Assembly: GCA_051881615.1 (NCBI GenBank)
Contig: JBJEQF010000016.1
Location: 74,415-138,414 of the forward strand
Source: CAMFTQ01 sp051881615
GTDB taxonomy: Bacteria > Bacillota > Clostridia > Oscillospirales > Acutalibacteraceae
Length of the DNA: 64,000 nt
Direction: 5' to 3'
The notes below the pieces were generated by a model. The model was not told the DNA's origin and searched no databases. It saw only the letters and a list, made by a program, of their open reading frames with translations. Positions 31,854 to 41,713 of the stretch are shown in pieces. A program made the position numbers and the translations under genes. How positions within the stretch are numbered: position 1 is the stretch's first letter; every line of letters starts with the position of its first letter.

Positions 31854-34800
31854 TTACTCATCTATATCAGCTACGTCGCTGTCAGATATTTTCTTCATTT
31901 CTTTTCTGTTGAACAAATCGTACAGAACAGGAACTATGAACAGCGTCATAACAGTTGCGTACAAAAGACCGCCTATGCACACTATTGCAAGCGGCTGCAT
32001 AAGCTGTGAGCCGCTGCCTATGCCTAAGGCCATTGTTGAAAGTCCCAGTATCGTTGTAAGCGAGGTCATAAGTATAGGACGGATACGTGTTTTGCCTGCT
32101 TCTATGATAGCCGCCCTTTTAGTCGAGCCGTCAAGACGAAGCTGATTTATATAGTCAACAAGCACGATACCGTTGTTTACTATAACGCCGCACAGCATAA
32201 TAAAGCCGACCAGCGACACGATGCTTATGTTAAAGCCTGTTATGAACAAGCCTAAAAATCCGCCGGTGAACGCAAGCGGAATCGTAAACATTACGATAAA
32301 CGGAGATTTAAGGCTCTGGAACTGCGCCACCATAATAAGGTAGATAAACACAACTGCAAGTCCGAGCATTTTTACCATTTCAAAAACAGCCTGCATTGTG
32401 TTTTCGTTCTCGCCGCTGAATTCAAGCGTTACGCCTGACGGCTTGTCGTAGCCTTCAACTGCCTTTTGCACCTCGTTTGCTACGTTTGTTGTTATGTAGC
32501 CGTCTGCAACCTCGGCAGAAACCGACAAATACCTGTTCTGATTATATCTGTCTATGGAGCTTAGCGTTGCACCCTCGTTTATCTGTGCGATTTCCGATAA
32601 TGCTACCTTTTTCTCCTGTGACGTTTCTCCGTCCTTTTCTGTGTAGGTAAGCTGTATGTTCTTGATTCTGTCAACGTTGTAGTCCTCGTTCTTGCCGCTT
32701 ACTACAACTACGTCAAGCTCTGAGCTGTCGCTGTTTGTAAGCGAGGTGGCTGTTTTTTCGCTTGCTATTTCGGCACTTATCTGCTGATAAACCTGCGCTA
32801 CCGTCAGTCCCTTTTTCATCGCCTTTTGCTTGTCAACGGATATTGAAATTTCGGAAGTTGTGTCCTCAATTCCGCTTTCTACATTCTGCACACCGTCAAC
32901 CTTAGAGATTATATCGGCTATATCCTGTGCCGATTTCTGCAGCTGCTTCAAATCGTCACAATAAACCTTCAGCGCTATACCGCTGCCCGTAAGTATTGAC
33001 ATAGAGTCCATAGCTCCGCCGCCTGATACGGTGATTTCTGCGTCTATATCCTTGAGTGCGTCTTCAACTCTGCTGACAAGCTCATTATTGTTTACCGTCT
33101 TGCTCTTGTCAAGCACTGCGTAAAACGACACCTCGCTTGTATCTGAGGAAACTCCGCCTAAGCCTATAAGCGCAGTCTGCGAGCCTATCATACCGCCCAC
33201 TGTTTCAAACTCTTTAAATTTATACAGTCTTTCAAGTATCTTGTCGGCAGTCTGTGTTGTTTCTTCAAAGGTGTTTTCCTTTGGCATTTCAGCCGTTATG
33301 GTAAGTTCAGTACCGGCTACATCGGGCATAAAGCTAAAACCCCTTGACGTTGCGCCTAACGCACTGCCTGCAAGCAATATAACTGCCGTAATCAAGGCGA
33401 TTGCCCTGTGACCTAATACAAAGCGCAGTGCTTTTTCATAGACGGCAACTAATTTGTCAAAAATTTTGTGCTGCTTCTCCTTATGATTTACAAACATTTT
33501 ACTGCTCATAGCCGGCACAAGCGACAGCGCAATTACAAGGCTTGCAAGCAGTGAGAATGTTATCGTGAGCGCCATATCGGTGAAAATCTGCCTTGTAAGT
33601 CCCTTTACAAAAACTATAGGCAAAAATACGCAGACGGTTGTCAGTGTTGATGATGCGATAGCGCCTGCCACCTGCTTTGCACCGCTTGCCGCCGCCTGAA
33701 GCGCCGGCACACCCTTACTGCGTAATCTGAATATGTTTTCGATAACTACTACCGAGTTATCTACAAGCATACCTACGCCAACCGCAAGTCCAGACAGCGA
33801 GATAACGTTTAATGTAATACCGCTGAAATACATAAGAATAATTGCGGCGATAAGGCTAATAGGAATAGAAAATGCAATTATAATTGTCGGCTTTATATCT
33901 CTTAAAAAGATAAACAAAATTATAACAGCCAGAGCGGCACCGAGCAAAAGGTTTTGCAGTACGTTGTTAATAACGAGATATATGTAGTCGCCCTGATCCA
34001 TAAGTGATGTAAAATGCAGACCCTCGTTTTCTTCCGACAGCTCTTTAAGCTCTGATTGCAAATTGTTTGACGCTTCTGCCGTTGCATAGTTTGACTGCTT
34101 TGTAAACGACAGCATAACGCCGTTGTTGCCGTTGATTTTTGCAAAGACCTCATCGGAATTGTCTGTTTCAAACACATCTGCGACGTCGCTTAGAAAAATC
34201 GGAGAAAGACCGTCAATGTTCATATCAAAAAGCATCATATTTGAAAGCTCGACTACATCTGCTACCTTATCGCCTACTCTGACAAGGTAATCAACGTTAT
34301 CGTCTGTTATGTAGCCTGCCGGCATAGAAAAGTTCTGTGCCTTTAAAATGTTTGACACCATATCCATTGTGATGACTTTCTCGGCATTTGCGTTGTCGAG
34401 CGCCTCTTGCTTTTTCTCTGCAAGCTCATCGACTGATTTTTCAAGCTCTGCTTTTGTCTTTTCAAGCTGTGAAATTGTTGCAGTGATCTCGCTTTCCTTT
34501 GAAACAAGCTCAGCGTATGTGCTGTTCATCTGAAAATCGGCTGTGGATTTCTGAATTTCAAGCTGTTTTTTTGCCTCGTCAATTTTGAGCTTTCCCTCTT
34601 CAAGCTGTGTAAGCGCTGTGGCTATTGTTTCTATACCGCTGTCAAGCTGTCCTATTACGTCCTCAAGACCCTTGATGGCTTCCGGCAGCTCCTCGATTTT
34701 TGCTCCGAGTGCGGCTATATCCTCTTTTGCTTTTTCATAGCCTTCCTTGGTTTTTTTCAGTGCTTCGTTTATTTTGTCAATTCTTTCGCTTATCTCGTTA

Positions 34801-35888
34801 TACGTTGTGCTAAGCTCTGAAAGCTGCTTGTCAAGCTCGCTAAGCTTTTCCTTTGCCGCCTGATAAAGCTCACTGCCCTCGACAGCGTCTTTTAGCTGTG
34901 CCGCAGCATTATCGTATGCGGTCTTTATCTGCTCTAACTTTTCCTTTGTTGCTATTAAGATGCTTTCAGACTCTTTAAACTCAGTTATTCTCTTCTGCAA
35001 AAGCAGAAGTGCGTCGTATGCTTTTTTCATAAGCTCTCTTTGCGTTGTAAGCTCTGACTGCTTATTTACAAGCTGCAGCTTCATTTCAAGGAGCTTTGTC
35101 TGCTCGCTGTCAAGAGTCGCCTTGCCCTGTGCAAGCTGATTTGCGATTTCCTCTCTTTTATCATTTAACTGCTGTTTGCCGTTTTCTATCTGAGCTTTGC
35201 CGTCTGTCGCCTTGTCTATGCCCTCCTGAAGCTGATTTTTGCCGTCTGTTATTTTATCCTCGGCTTCCTTGAACTTCTTGTTGAGTGCGTCCTCTATTTT
35301 TTTGTTGACCTTATCAAGCTTATCCTGAGAAATTACCACGTTAATTCTCTGCTCAAGCAAGCCCATTGAGTTTACAGACGCAATACCCGACACGCCCTCA
35401 AGCCTGTTTATTACGTTTTCCTTTACGAAATCAGATACTTCCTGCGTATTTTTGCCGTCTATATCGACTGCATAGGAGGCAACAGGCAAGACGTTGGGGT
35501 TAATCTTCATAATAACGGTCGAGCCTACGCCGTCGGGCATATAGGCTGACACCATATCAATTTTTTCACGTATATCAATACTTGCTGTATCCATATTTGT
35601 ACCGTCGGCAAATTCAAGTATCAGCATAGAGTAGTTTGCCGCAGATTTTGAACGGATATCGTTTATATTTTCAATAGTCGCCATCGACTGCTCAAGCGGC
35701 TTTGAAACAGCCGTTTCTACTGCCTCGGGAGTAGCACCCGGGTATGTAGTCATCAGAAGTACATACGGCAGGTCAAGGCTCGGGAATAAATCGGGAGTCA
35801 TATCAGAAAACGAAACCGCACCGAAAACAAGCACAAGAATTATCGCCACAAATACTGTAAGCGGTTTTTTAACACTGAATTTAGTCAA
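31854..35888 (-). CDS. Efflux RND transporter permease with coiled-coil insertion
   Basis: About 1344 residues, against about 1030 for AcrB. Membrane helix 1 is at about 7-27 (VKKPLTVFVAIILVLVFGA), followed by DLFPSLDLPYV, YPGATPEAVE. Around 205-530 there is a long heptad-like, charged insertion (KITDGKNQLQEG, AAQLKDAVEG, QLEKTKAELEK) in the porter region. The transmembrane block then resumes with AVGVGMLVDNSVVVIENIFR (proton-path Asp) and, in the second half, VAQFQSLKSPF and FIMLCGVIVNNGIVLVDYIN. No membrane-fusion or outer-membrane partner is encoded beside it, and the insertion may reach across the thick wall instead (inference). TTG at 35888 has GGAG 10 bases upstream; GTG at 35897 is an alternative. 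Overlaps the tetR end. Confidence 0.88.
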   Translation of the reverse strand: MTKFSVKKPLTVFVAIILVLVFGAVSFSDMTPDLFPSLDLPYVLLMTTYPGATPEAVETAVSKPLEQSMATIENINDIRSKSAANYSMLILEFADGTNMDTASIDIREKIDMVSAYMPDGVGSTVIMKINPNVLPVASYAVDIDGKNTQEVSDFVKENVINRLEGVSGIASVNSMGLLEQRINVVISQDKLDKVNKKIEDALNKKFKEAEDKITDGKNQLQEGIDKATDGKAQIENGKQQLNDKREEIANQLAQGKATLDSEQTKLLEMKLQLVNKQSELTTQRELMKKAYDALLLLQKRITEFKESESILIATKEKLEQIKTAYDNAAAQLKDAVEGSELYQAAKEKLSELDKQLSELSTTYNEISERIDKINEALKKTKEGYEKAKEDIAALGAKIEELPEAIKGLEDVIGQLDSGIETIATALTQLEEGKLKIDEAKKQLEIQKSTADFQMNSTYAELVSKESEITATISQLEKTKAELEKSVDELAEKKQEALDNANAEKVITMDMVSNILKAQNFSMPAGYITDDNVDYLVRVGDKVADVVELSNMMLFDMNIDGLSPIFLSDVADVFETDNSDEVFAKINGNNGVMLSFTKQSNYATAEASNNLQSELKELSEENEGLHFTSLMDQGDYIYLVINNVLQNLLLGAALAVIILFIFLRDIKPTIIIAFSIPISLIAAIILMYFSGITLNVISLSGLAVGVGMLVDNSVVVIENIFRLRSKGVPALQAAASGAKQVAGAIASSTLTTVCVFLPIVFVKGLTRQIFTDMALTITFSLLASLVIALSLVPAMSSKMFVNHKEKQHKIFDKLVAVYEKALRFVLGHRAIALITAVILLAGSALGATSRGFSFMPDVAGTELTITAEMPKENTFEETTQTADKILERLYKFKEFETVGGMIGSQTALIGLGGVSSDTSEVSFYAVLDKSKTVNNNELVSRVEDALKDIDAEITVSGGGAMDSMSILTGSGIALKVYCDDLKQLQKSAQDIADIISKVDGVQNVESGIEDTTSEISISVDKQKAMKKGLTVAQVYQQISAEIASEKTATSLTNSDSSELDVVVVSGKNEDYNVDRIKNIQLTYTEKDGETSQEKKVALSEIAQINEGATLSSIDRYNQNRYLSVSAEVADGYITTNVANEVQKAVEGYDKPSGVTLEFSGENENTMQAVFEMVKMLGLAVVFIYLIMVAQFQSLKSPFIVMFTIPLAFTGGFLGLFITGFNISIVSLVGFIMLCGVIVNNGIVLVDYINQLRLDGSTKRAAIIEAGKTRIRPILMTSLTTILGLSTMALGIGSGSQLMQPLAIVCIGGLLYATVMTLFIVPVLYDLFNRKEMKKISDSDVADIDE

Positions 35889-36525
35889 GGCTGTCACTCT
35901 CCTTAGTCAATTCCGAAACCGACATCGCTCCGTATCTGAGGAGCTTTTCTGTTCGTACCAGATTATCCTTTACGGCGGCTTTGTCCTTACCGCAGGCAAA
36001 TACATCAAATATCGCCTTGAACAGCACCGTCATAAGCGTATCAAATAACGAATGAAGGTCATCTTCGTCTTTTATGCTCAGCATTTCGAGGTTGATATGT
36101 GGAAAAACAGCCGACTTGCAGGGAACTATGTGCCTGTTTTTCAGATAGTCGCTTATCAGGTCGCTGTTCATCTTAAAATTGCTTATTATACACTCAATAA
36201 TTCTGCTGTTGCTCTCTGTTTCGCAAAAATGAATTATTGCGTCAAACAAATCGAAGGGAACCTTGAAAATATCTCCGTTTGATTTTTCGAGCGATTTTTT
36301 GGTAGCGTTCTTCATAAAGGACGAGAAATCCTCTGTTATAATCTGAATTAAGTCCACCTTATCGTCAAAATACTGATAAAAGCTTCCGCGTGAGATATTC
36401 GCCTCCTGAACAATGCGGTTGATAGAAATTCTCTCGGCAGGCGAGCGTGAAAATTCAAGCCTGATTGCCCTGATTATTCGTTCTCTTTTTTCCTTTGGCA
36501 GATTGTAAAACGTCTGCTTAATCAT
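35881..36525 (-). CDS. TetR/AcrR-family repressor of the RND operon
   Basis: 214 residues. N-terminal helix-turn-helix (about 10-57): REKRERIIRAIRLEF-like start, ISINRIVQEANISRGSFYQYFDDK with the recognition helix. The C-terminal part is the variable ligand domain. It is followed with an 8-base overlap by the RND permease. Upstream are two tandem 15-bp palindromes overlapping the transcription start, so it should repress its own operon until a ligand binds. GAAAGGAATGG precedes the ATG. Confidence 0.9.
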   Translation of the reverse strand: MIKQTFYNLPKEKRERIIRAIRLEFSRSPAERISINRIVQEANISRGSFYQYFDDKVDLIQIITEDFSSFMKNATKKSLEKSNGDIFKVPFDLFDAIIHFCETESNSRIIECIISNFKMNSDLISDYLKNRHIVPCKSAVFPHINLEMLSIKDEDDLHSLFDTLMTVLFKAIFDVFACGKDKAAVKDNLVRTEKLLRYGAMSVSELTKESDSLD

Positions 36526-36560
36526 AATACCATTCCTTTCAAAACAAAGCGTTCACCTAT

Positions 36561-36590
36561 ATGACAAGTTGTCATATGACAGGTTGTCAT
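36561..36590. promoter_or_regulatory. Tandem TetR operators
   Basis: ATGACAAGTTGTCAT (36561-36575) and ATGACAGGTTGTCAT (36576-36590), directly adjacent 15-bp palindromes placed just downstream of the -10. Confidence 0.85.
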
Positions 36591-36591
36591 A

Positions 36592-36620
36592 ATTATATAT
36601 ACATATTTTTTATTTGTCAA
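36592..36620 (-). promoter_or_regulatory. Promoter of the tetR-RND operon
   Basis: TTGACA (36615-36620), 17-bp spacer, TATAAT (36592-36597) on the minus strand. The operators sit over the start site, so bound repressor would block it. Confidence 0.9.
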
Positions 36621-36694
36621 TAAAATTTAAGCCTTTGTTTGTCAAAATATCGTAATTGTTCGGCGGTTTCAAACAAAATAAGGTAAAAACCCGA

Positions 36695-36722
36695 ACAGCC
36701 GTCCCATAAGCGGAACGGCTGT
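36695..36722 (-). terminator. Intrinsic terminator of the EF-G-like gene
   Basis: ACAGCCGT / ACGGCTGT stem with a 12-base loop. On the minus strand followed by TCGGGTTTTT. Confidence 0.65.
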
Positions 36723-36748
36723 CTTTGACTTTTTTATCTGTTTAATAA

Positions 36749-38818
36749 TTATTCTGCATTTTCTGCCTTTGCCTGCTCTATAACCTTTTGTGCAACAACT
36801 GCAGGAGCGTCCTCGTAACGCTCAAATTCAAAGGTAAAGCTTCCTCTGCCCTGCGTTACCTGACGAAGATATATTGCAAAGTCGCTCATCTGCGCCATAG
36901 GAACCTCTGCCTCTACAACCTGCATACCGTCCTCGCCGGGGTTCATACCCATAACTCTGCCGCGGCGCTTGTTTACCTCGCCCATTACGTCACCCATATT
37001 GCTGTCGGGTACTGTTGCCTTTAGGTAGCCGATAGGCTCTAAAAGCGTCGGTGAAGCCTGTGGCATACCGTTTTTGTATGCGATTGAAGCCGCCATTTTA
37101 AACGACATTTCTGATGAATCTACAGGGTGGTATGAGCCGTCATAAAGAGTTGCCTTGAGTCCTACAACGGGGTAGCCTGCAAGAGGACCTTTTTTGATTG
37201 ACTCACGCAGTCCCTTTTCAACTGCCGGGAAGAAGCCCTTAGGAACTGAACCGCCGACAATTTTTTCGGCAAATTCAAGTCCGTCACAGTCGCAGGGCTC
37301 AAATTTAATCCATACATCGCCGAACTGTCCGTGACCGCCCGACTGCTTTTTATGTCTGCCCTGAACCTCGACCGACTTACGGATAGTTTCTCTGTAGGCA
37401 ACCTTCGGAGTTTTCAGAACAACGTCAATGTTATACTTGTTTTTAAGCTTTGATACAACAACGTCAAGATGCTGTTCGCCCATACCCGAAATAACCATTT
37501 CGTGTGTTTCGTTGTTAGTTACAAGCTTGATTGTCGGGTCCTCCTCCATCAGCTTTGCAACGCCCTGTGCAACCTTTTCTTCATCGCCCTTTGTCTTTGG
37601 GAAGATTGCCATTGAATAGCAGGGATTCGGATATGTAATGCCGTCAAGCACTACCTTTCTGAGCGGTGAGCAGAGCGTGTCGCCTGTTTTTGCGCCCATA
37701 AGCTTCGGTATTGCGCCTATGTCGCCTGCGCCGATATAAGCTGCGTCCTCCTGCTTTTTGCCCCTTACGGTCAGCACCTTTGTAATACGCTCCTGATTGC
37801 CTGTGCGCATATTGATAAGCGGAGTATCGGCTGATACCTTGCCCGATATTACCTTTATATATGACAGCTTGCCGACAAACGGATCCATAACCGTCTTGAA
37901 TATTACAGCGGCTGCTGCGCCGTTTTCGTTTACAGAGATTTCAACAGGCTCGCCGTCTGTGTCTGCACCTATTTCGCCGCCCTTGTCGGCAGATTTCGGT
38001 GCAAGCCATGTAAGGCTGTTTAACAGCTGGTCAATAGCAAACGTGTTTTGTGCGTCACCGCAGAAAACAGGGTAAATTGTGCCGTCCTTAACACCCTGAC
38101 TTACGCCCAAGATGATTTCCTCGGGTGTGAACTCCTCGCCCATAATGAACTTATCAAGAAGCTCCTCCGATGTTTCTGCAACTGCCTCCTTGATAGCTAC
38201 ACGCAGACCCTCAAGACGGTTGCCCATATCAGGCATATCGGTAGGCATTACCTTGCCGTTTTCGTATTTATAAGCCTTGTATTCAAACAGGTTTACATAG
38301 ATATTAGCCTGACCGTCAACAATGTAGGGAACGATAACAGGACAAACGGCTGGGCCGAAGGTAGCCTTTAGCGTTTCAAATACACGGTAGAAGCGGGCGC
38401 TCTCGTCACACAGACCGTTTACAAAGAACACCTTTGTAAGACCTGCCTTTGTAGCTGCCTTTACAGCCTTTTCTGTGCCGACATTAACGCCGTCCTTGCC
38501 CGATACTACAATCAAAGCAGTGTCTGCCGCACGAATACCCTCATACAGACCGCCCTCAAAGTCAAAAAGTCCGGGAGTGTCGATAAGGTTGATTTTTGTA
38601 TTCTTCCATTCAAGCGGAGCTACTGCCGACAGAACGGAGGTTTTTCTTTTGATTTCCTCAGAATCGTAGTCAAGAACAGTGTTGCCGTCTGATATTTTAC
38701 CTAATCTGTCAGATGCGCCTGCAAGATAAAGCATAGATTCTGCAACAGATGTTTTTCCGCTGCCGCTGTGACCTGCAACGGCAATATTTATAATTTTTTT
38801 AGCGTCATACTGTTTCAA
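36749..38818 (-). CDS. Elongation factor G-like GTPase (EF-G paralogue)
   Basis: 689 residues with EF-G domain order. The P-loop is AGHSGSGKTSVAESML instead of AHIDAGKTT; switch 2 is DTPGLFDF, so the catalytic His of DTPGHVDF is Leu; and the NKxD motif is replaced by FVNGLCDE. Domains III-V are present (MGEQHLDVVV, YRETIRKSVEVQGRHKKQSGGHGQFGD, MNPGEDGMQVVEAEVPMAQ). This is the diverged EF-G-like branch found in many clostridia, not the canonical fusA, and its role (stress, ribosome rescue or other) is not known. AAAGGAG precedes the ATG. Confidence 0.85.
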   Translation of the reverse strand: MKQYDAKKIINIAVAGHSGSGKTSVAESMLYLAGASDRLGKISDGNTVLDYDSEEIKRKTSVLSAVAPLEWKNTKINLIDTPGLFDFEGGLYEGIRAADTALIVVSGKDGVNVGTEKAVKAATKAGLTKVFFVNGLCDESARFYRVFETLKATFGPAVCPVIVPYIVDGQANIYVNLFEYKAYKYENGKVMPTDMPDMGNRLEGLRVAIKEAVAETSEELLDKFIMGEEFTPEEIILGVSQGVKDGTIYPVFCGDAQNTFAIDQLLNSLTWLAPKSADKGGEIGADTDGEPVEISVNENGAAAAVIFKTVMDPFVGKLSYIKVISGKVSADTPLINMRTGNQERITKVLTVRGKKQEDAAYIGAGDIGAIPKLMGAKTGDTLCSPLRKVVLDGITYPNPCYSMAIFPKTKGDEEKVAQGVAKLMEEDPTIKLVTNNETHEMVISGMGEQHLDVVVSKLKNKYNIDVVLKTPKVAYRETIRKSVEVQGRHKKQSGGHGQFGDVWIKFEPCDCDGLEFAEKIVGGSVPKGFFPAVEKGLRESIKKGPLAGYPVVGLKATLYDGSYHPVDSSEMSFKMAASIAYKNGMPQASPTLLEPIGYLKATVPDSNMGDVMGEVNKRRGRVMGMNPGEDGMQVVEAEVPMAQMSDFAIYLRQVTQGRGSFTFEFERYEDAPAVVAQKVIEQAKAENAE

Positions 38819-38971
38819 AGCAAAAAACTCCTTTTCACCCTGTTGCGAGATAATAGTATATAATTCGTCAAAAAACAGGGCAATATTTACAATTACCTAA
38901 GTAATCGCTTGATAATTATATCACATTTGTATAAAAAAGACAATAGGGATAAATTTGTCCCCAAAAAAATT

Positions 38972-38999
38972 CGCCCCTTGACCAATAAATCAAGGAGCG
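38972..38999 (-). terminator. Intrinsic terminator of ilvD
   Basis: CGCCCCTTGA / TCAAGGAGCG stem (one G:U), eight-base loop, ATTTTTTTGG on the minus strand. It lies 108 bases beyond the ilvD stop. Confidence 0.7.
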
Positions 39000-39107
39000 A
39001 GTTGTGCAAAATGTATATCGTTTTAAAACAAAAGCATTGATGTTACAAAAATCACTTTTAATATTTGTGCAGTTTAACAAGCGGTTTGTAATGTTTGCAC
39101 AAACCGA

Positions 39108-40766
39108 TTATTCAAGCACTGCACCTGTTGAGCCTGATGTAACAAGCTTTGCGTAACGTGCAAGGTAGCCTGTTGTAATGCGTGGCTGACGCGGCTTCCA
39201 CATAGCTCTTCTTTCTGCGAGTACTTCGTCTGATACAAGGATATTGATTGTATTTGCGTTGATGTCAATTTCAATCATATCGCCCTCTTCGATAAGAGCA
39301 ATGTTACCGCCGACTGCCGCCTCAGGTGAAACGTGACCGATTGCAGCACCTCTTGTAGCGCCCGAGAAACGTCCGTCAGTGATAAGTGCTACACTGCTGC
39401 CCAGTCCGCTGCCCATAATTGCAGAGGTAGGGTTGAGCATTTCTCTCATACCGGGGCCGCCCTTAGGTCCTTCGTAGCGGATAACTACAACCTCGCCGGG
39501 GTTGATTTTGCCGTCATAAATTGCGTTGAGTGCGTCCTCTTCACAGTCAAACACACGTGCCTTACCCTTGTGGCACATCATCTCGGGAGCAACTGCGCTT
39601 CTCTTTACAACACAGCCGTCGGGAGCAAGGTTGCCCTTGAGAACGGCAATACCGCCTGTTTTGCTGTATGGGTTTTCAACTGTTCTGATAATTTCCGTAT
39701 CCTTGATTTCACAGCCCTCGATATTCTCGCCGACTGTCTTGCCTGTGCAGGTGAGTACATCGGTGTTAAGAAGCGACAGCTTTGAAAGCTCGTGCATAAC
39801 TGCGTAAACACCGCCTGCCTCGTTTAACTGCTCAATAAAGTGGTCGCCTGCCGGTGCTAAGTGGCAGAGGTTAGGAGTTTTTGCAGAAATTTCATTTGCA
39901 ATATCAAGGTGCAGATCAATACCGCATTCGTGAGCGATAGCAGGCAGATGGAGCATACTGTTTGTACTGCAGCCTAGAGCCATATCAACTGTAAGAGCGT
40001 TTTCAAATGCCTTTTCAGTCATAATGTCACGTGGGCGGATATTGTTTTTAACAAGCTCCATAATCTGCATACCTGCGTGCTTAGCAAGCTGTAAACGCTG
40101 TGAGTAAACAGCAGGGATTGTGCCGTTGCCGCGAAGTCCCATACCTAAAACCTCTGTCAGGCAGTTCATACTGTTTGCAGTAAACATACCTGAACAGGAG
40201 CCGCAGGTCGGGCAAGCCTTGTTTTCATATTCAGAGAGCTTTTCCTCGTCAATTTCGCCTACCTTGTAGCGAGAAACAGCTTCGGAAACTGTTGAGTAGC
40301 TGATTTTCTTTCCGTCAACTGTTCCTGCAAGCATTGGGCCGCCGCTTACGAAAATTGCAGGGATATTAAGTCTTGCGGCAGCCATAAGCATACCGGGAAC
40401 GTTTTTGTCGCAGTTAGGCACCATAACAAGACCGTCAAAGGCGTGAGCCTTTGTCATAGCCTCTGTTGAGTCTGCTACAAGCTCACGTGTAACGAGCGAG
40501 TACTTCATACCCTCGTGTCCCATTGCAATACCGTCGCAAACTGCGATTGCAGGGAATACGATAGGCACACCGCCTGCCTGTGCAACGCCGAGCTTTACAG
40601 CCTGAACAACCTTGTCGATGTTCATATGACCGGGTACTATGTCATTCTGTGAGCTTACAATACCGATAAGCGGCTTGCCGATTTCTTCGTCTGTCAGTCC
40701 CAGAGCGTGGAGTAATGTGCGCTGAGGGGCGGCATTTATTCCTTTTGTAATTTTTTCACTGTTCAT
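39108..40766 (-). CDS. ilvD: Dihydroxy-acid dehydratase
   Basis: Converts dihydroxy acids to 2-oxo acids in branched-chain amino acid synthesis; iron-sulfur enzyme. 552 residues. Iron-sulfur cysteines are visible in CDKNVPGMLMAA and CPTCGSCSGMFTANSMNC, with GLRGNGTIPAV after. The C-terminal part has GPGMREML, TDGRFSGATRGA and GHVSPEAAVGG. GGCGGAAG precedes the ATG. Monocistronic here. It complements ilvB at 17.4 kb, on a separate transcript. Confidence 0.95.
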   Translation of the reverse strand: MNSEKITKGINAAPQRTLLHALGLTDEEIGKPLIGIVSSQNDIVPGHMNIDKVVQAVKLGVAQAGGVPIVFPAIAVCDGIAMGHEGMKYSLVTRELVADSTEAMTKAHAFDGLVMVPNCDKNVPGMLMAAARLNIPAIFVSGGPMLAGTVDGKKISYSTVSEAVSRYKVGEIDEEKLSEYENKACPTCGSCSGMFTANSMNCLTEVLGMGLRGNGTIPAVYSQRLQLAKHAGMQIMELVKNNIRPRDIMTEKAFENALTVDMALGCSTNSMLHLPAIAHECGIDLHLDIANEISAKTPNLCHLAPAGDHFIEQLNEAGGVYAVMHELSKLSLLNTDVLTCTGKTVGENIEGCEIKDTEIIRTVENPYSKTGGIAVLKGNLAPDGCVVKRSAVAPEMMCHKGKARVFDCEEDALNAIYDGKINPGEVVVIRYEGPKGGPGMREMLNPTSAIMGSGLGSSVALITDGRFSGATRGAAIGHVSPEAAVGGNIALIEEGDMIEIDINANTINILVSDEVLAERRAMWKPRQPRITTGYLARYAKLVTSGSTGAVLE

Positions 40767-40899
40767 AATGCTTCCGCCTTTCTGCCGCCTGTTCGGCGGT
40801 GTTGTGTATTAGTATAAAATTATTGATTTATACGTACTTCAAGGCAATTATAGCACATCAAAAACAGTTTTTCAACAGGTTAAGATATTTTACGTATTT

Positions 40900-41589
40900 T
40901 TACTGTCCTGCATTCTGATTTACAATTTGAATATACACATCATTCGGCAGCATCGGCACTTCAAGTGACGCTATCGTTTCATCTGACAGTGCGAGCTTTT
41001 CTGCAAACTCCTTGCCTGCCTTTACAAATTTTTCAAGCAGCGGCTTTGTCAGCGGCTCTGCCTCGGGAACGCTCAGCATAGGCGTTTCGGGCACGCAGAC
41101 TGTTGTCAGGTTTATCGGGAACATATTTGCGCACTGCATTCTTAAAGCGTCAAAGTTGCCGTTCCAGTTCGGGAAGCCGCAGCCGCACAACACTACATAA
41201 TGCTTTTCTGTAAAGTCAATGAGCGTTTCGTGTCTTACTACACCGTTTTCCTCCTTCATATTCATTTTTGCAAGCGGAATAGTCCTGTCAACTACCGCCT
41301 TCAGATGTGACGGCATACCGTAGCAATAAAGCGGAAAGCTCCAGATTACCACGTCCGACTCAATGATTTTTGATAATATTTCATTCTGAAAATCATTCTG
41401 AACGCATTTTCCTTTCTGCATTTTCCAGCAGGCAAAACAGCCTGTGCAAGGCTTAATTTCCTTTTCTATTACATTGATAATTTCTATCTGATGCTCGCCT
41501 GTTTCTTTAATGCCCTTAATAAATGCGTTTGTCATATGCATTGTGTCGCTTTTAGCCTTTGGACTGCCGTTTAATACTAATACTTTCAT
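40900..41589 (-). CDS. Flavodoxin-like NAD(P)H-dependent FMN oxidoreductase
   Basis: 229 residues, flavodoxin fold. N-terminal FMN-phosphate loop LNGSPKAKSDTMHMTNAF, then CTGCFACWKMQKGKC, a Cys-rich stretch seen in iron-sulfur flavoproteins and related NADPH-dependent FMN reductases, and FPLYCYGMPSHLKAVVDR. The substrate is not known. GGGAGGTAATTCT precedes the ATG at 41589. The frame can extend to 41622 but would cross that site. Single-gene unit between ilvD and the pilus operon. Confidence 0.8.
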   Translation of the reverse strand: MKVLVLNGSPKAKSDTMHMTNAFIKGIKETGEHQIEIINVIEKEIKPCTGCFACWKMQKGKCVQNDFQNEILSKIIESDVVIWSFPLYCYGMPSHLKAVVDRTIPLAKMNMKEENGVVRHETLIDFTEKHYVVLCGCGFPNWNGNFDALRMQCANMFPINLTTVCVPETPMLSVPEAEPLTKPLLEKFVKAGKEFAEKLALSDETIASLEVPMLPNDVYIQIVNQNAGQ

Positions 41590-41679
41590 AGAATTACCTC
41601 CCATTTTTTGTAATTGTAACACACGAAACTGAATGTTTCAACAATTACAGACAAGTTCTCTGCTCTACAGCAAAAAAAC

Positions 41680-41705
41680 AGCACAGGCATAGCTTTGCCT
41701 GTGCT
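41680..41705 (-). terminator. Intrinsic terminator at the end of the pilus operon
   Basis: AGCACAGGCA / TGCCTGTGCT perfect 10-bp stem, then GTTTTTTTG on the minus strand. Confidence 0.85.
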
Positions 41706-41713
41706 TGGTAAAA

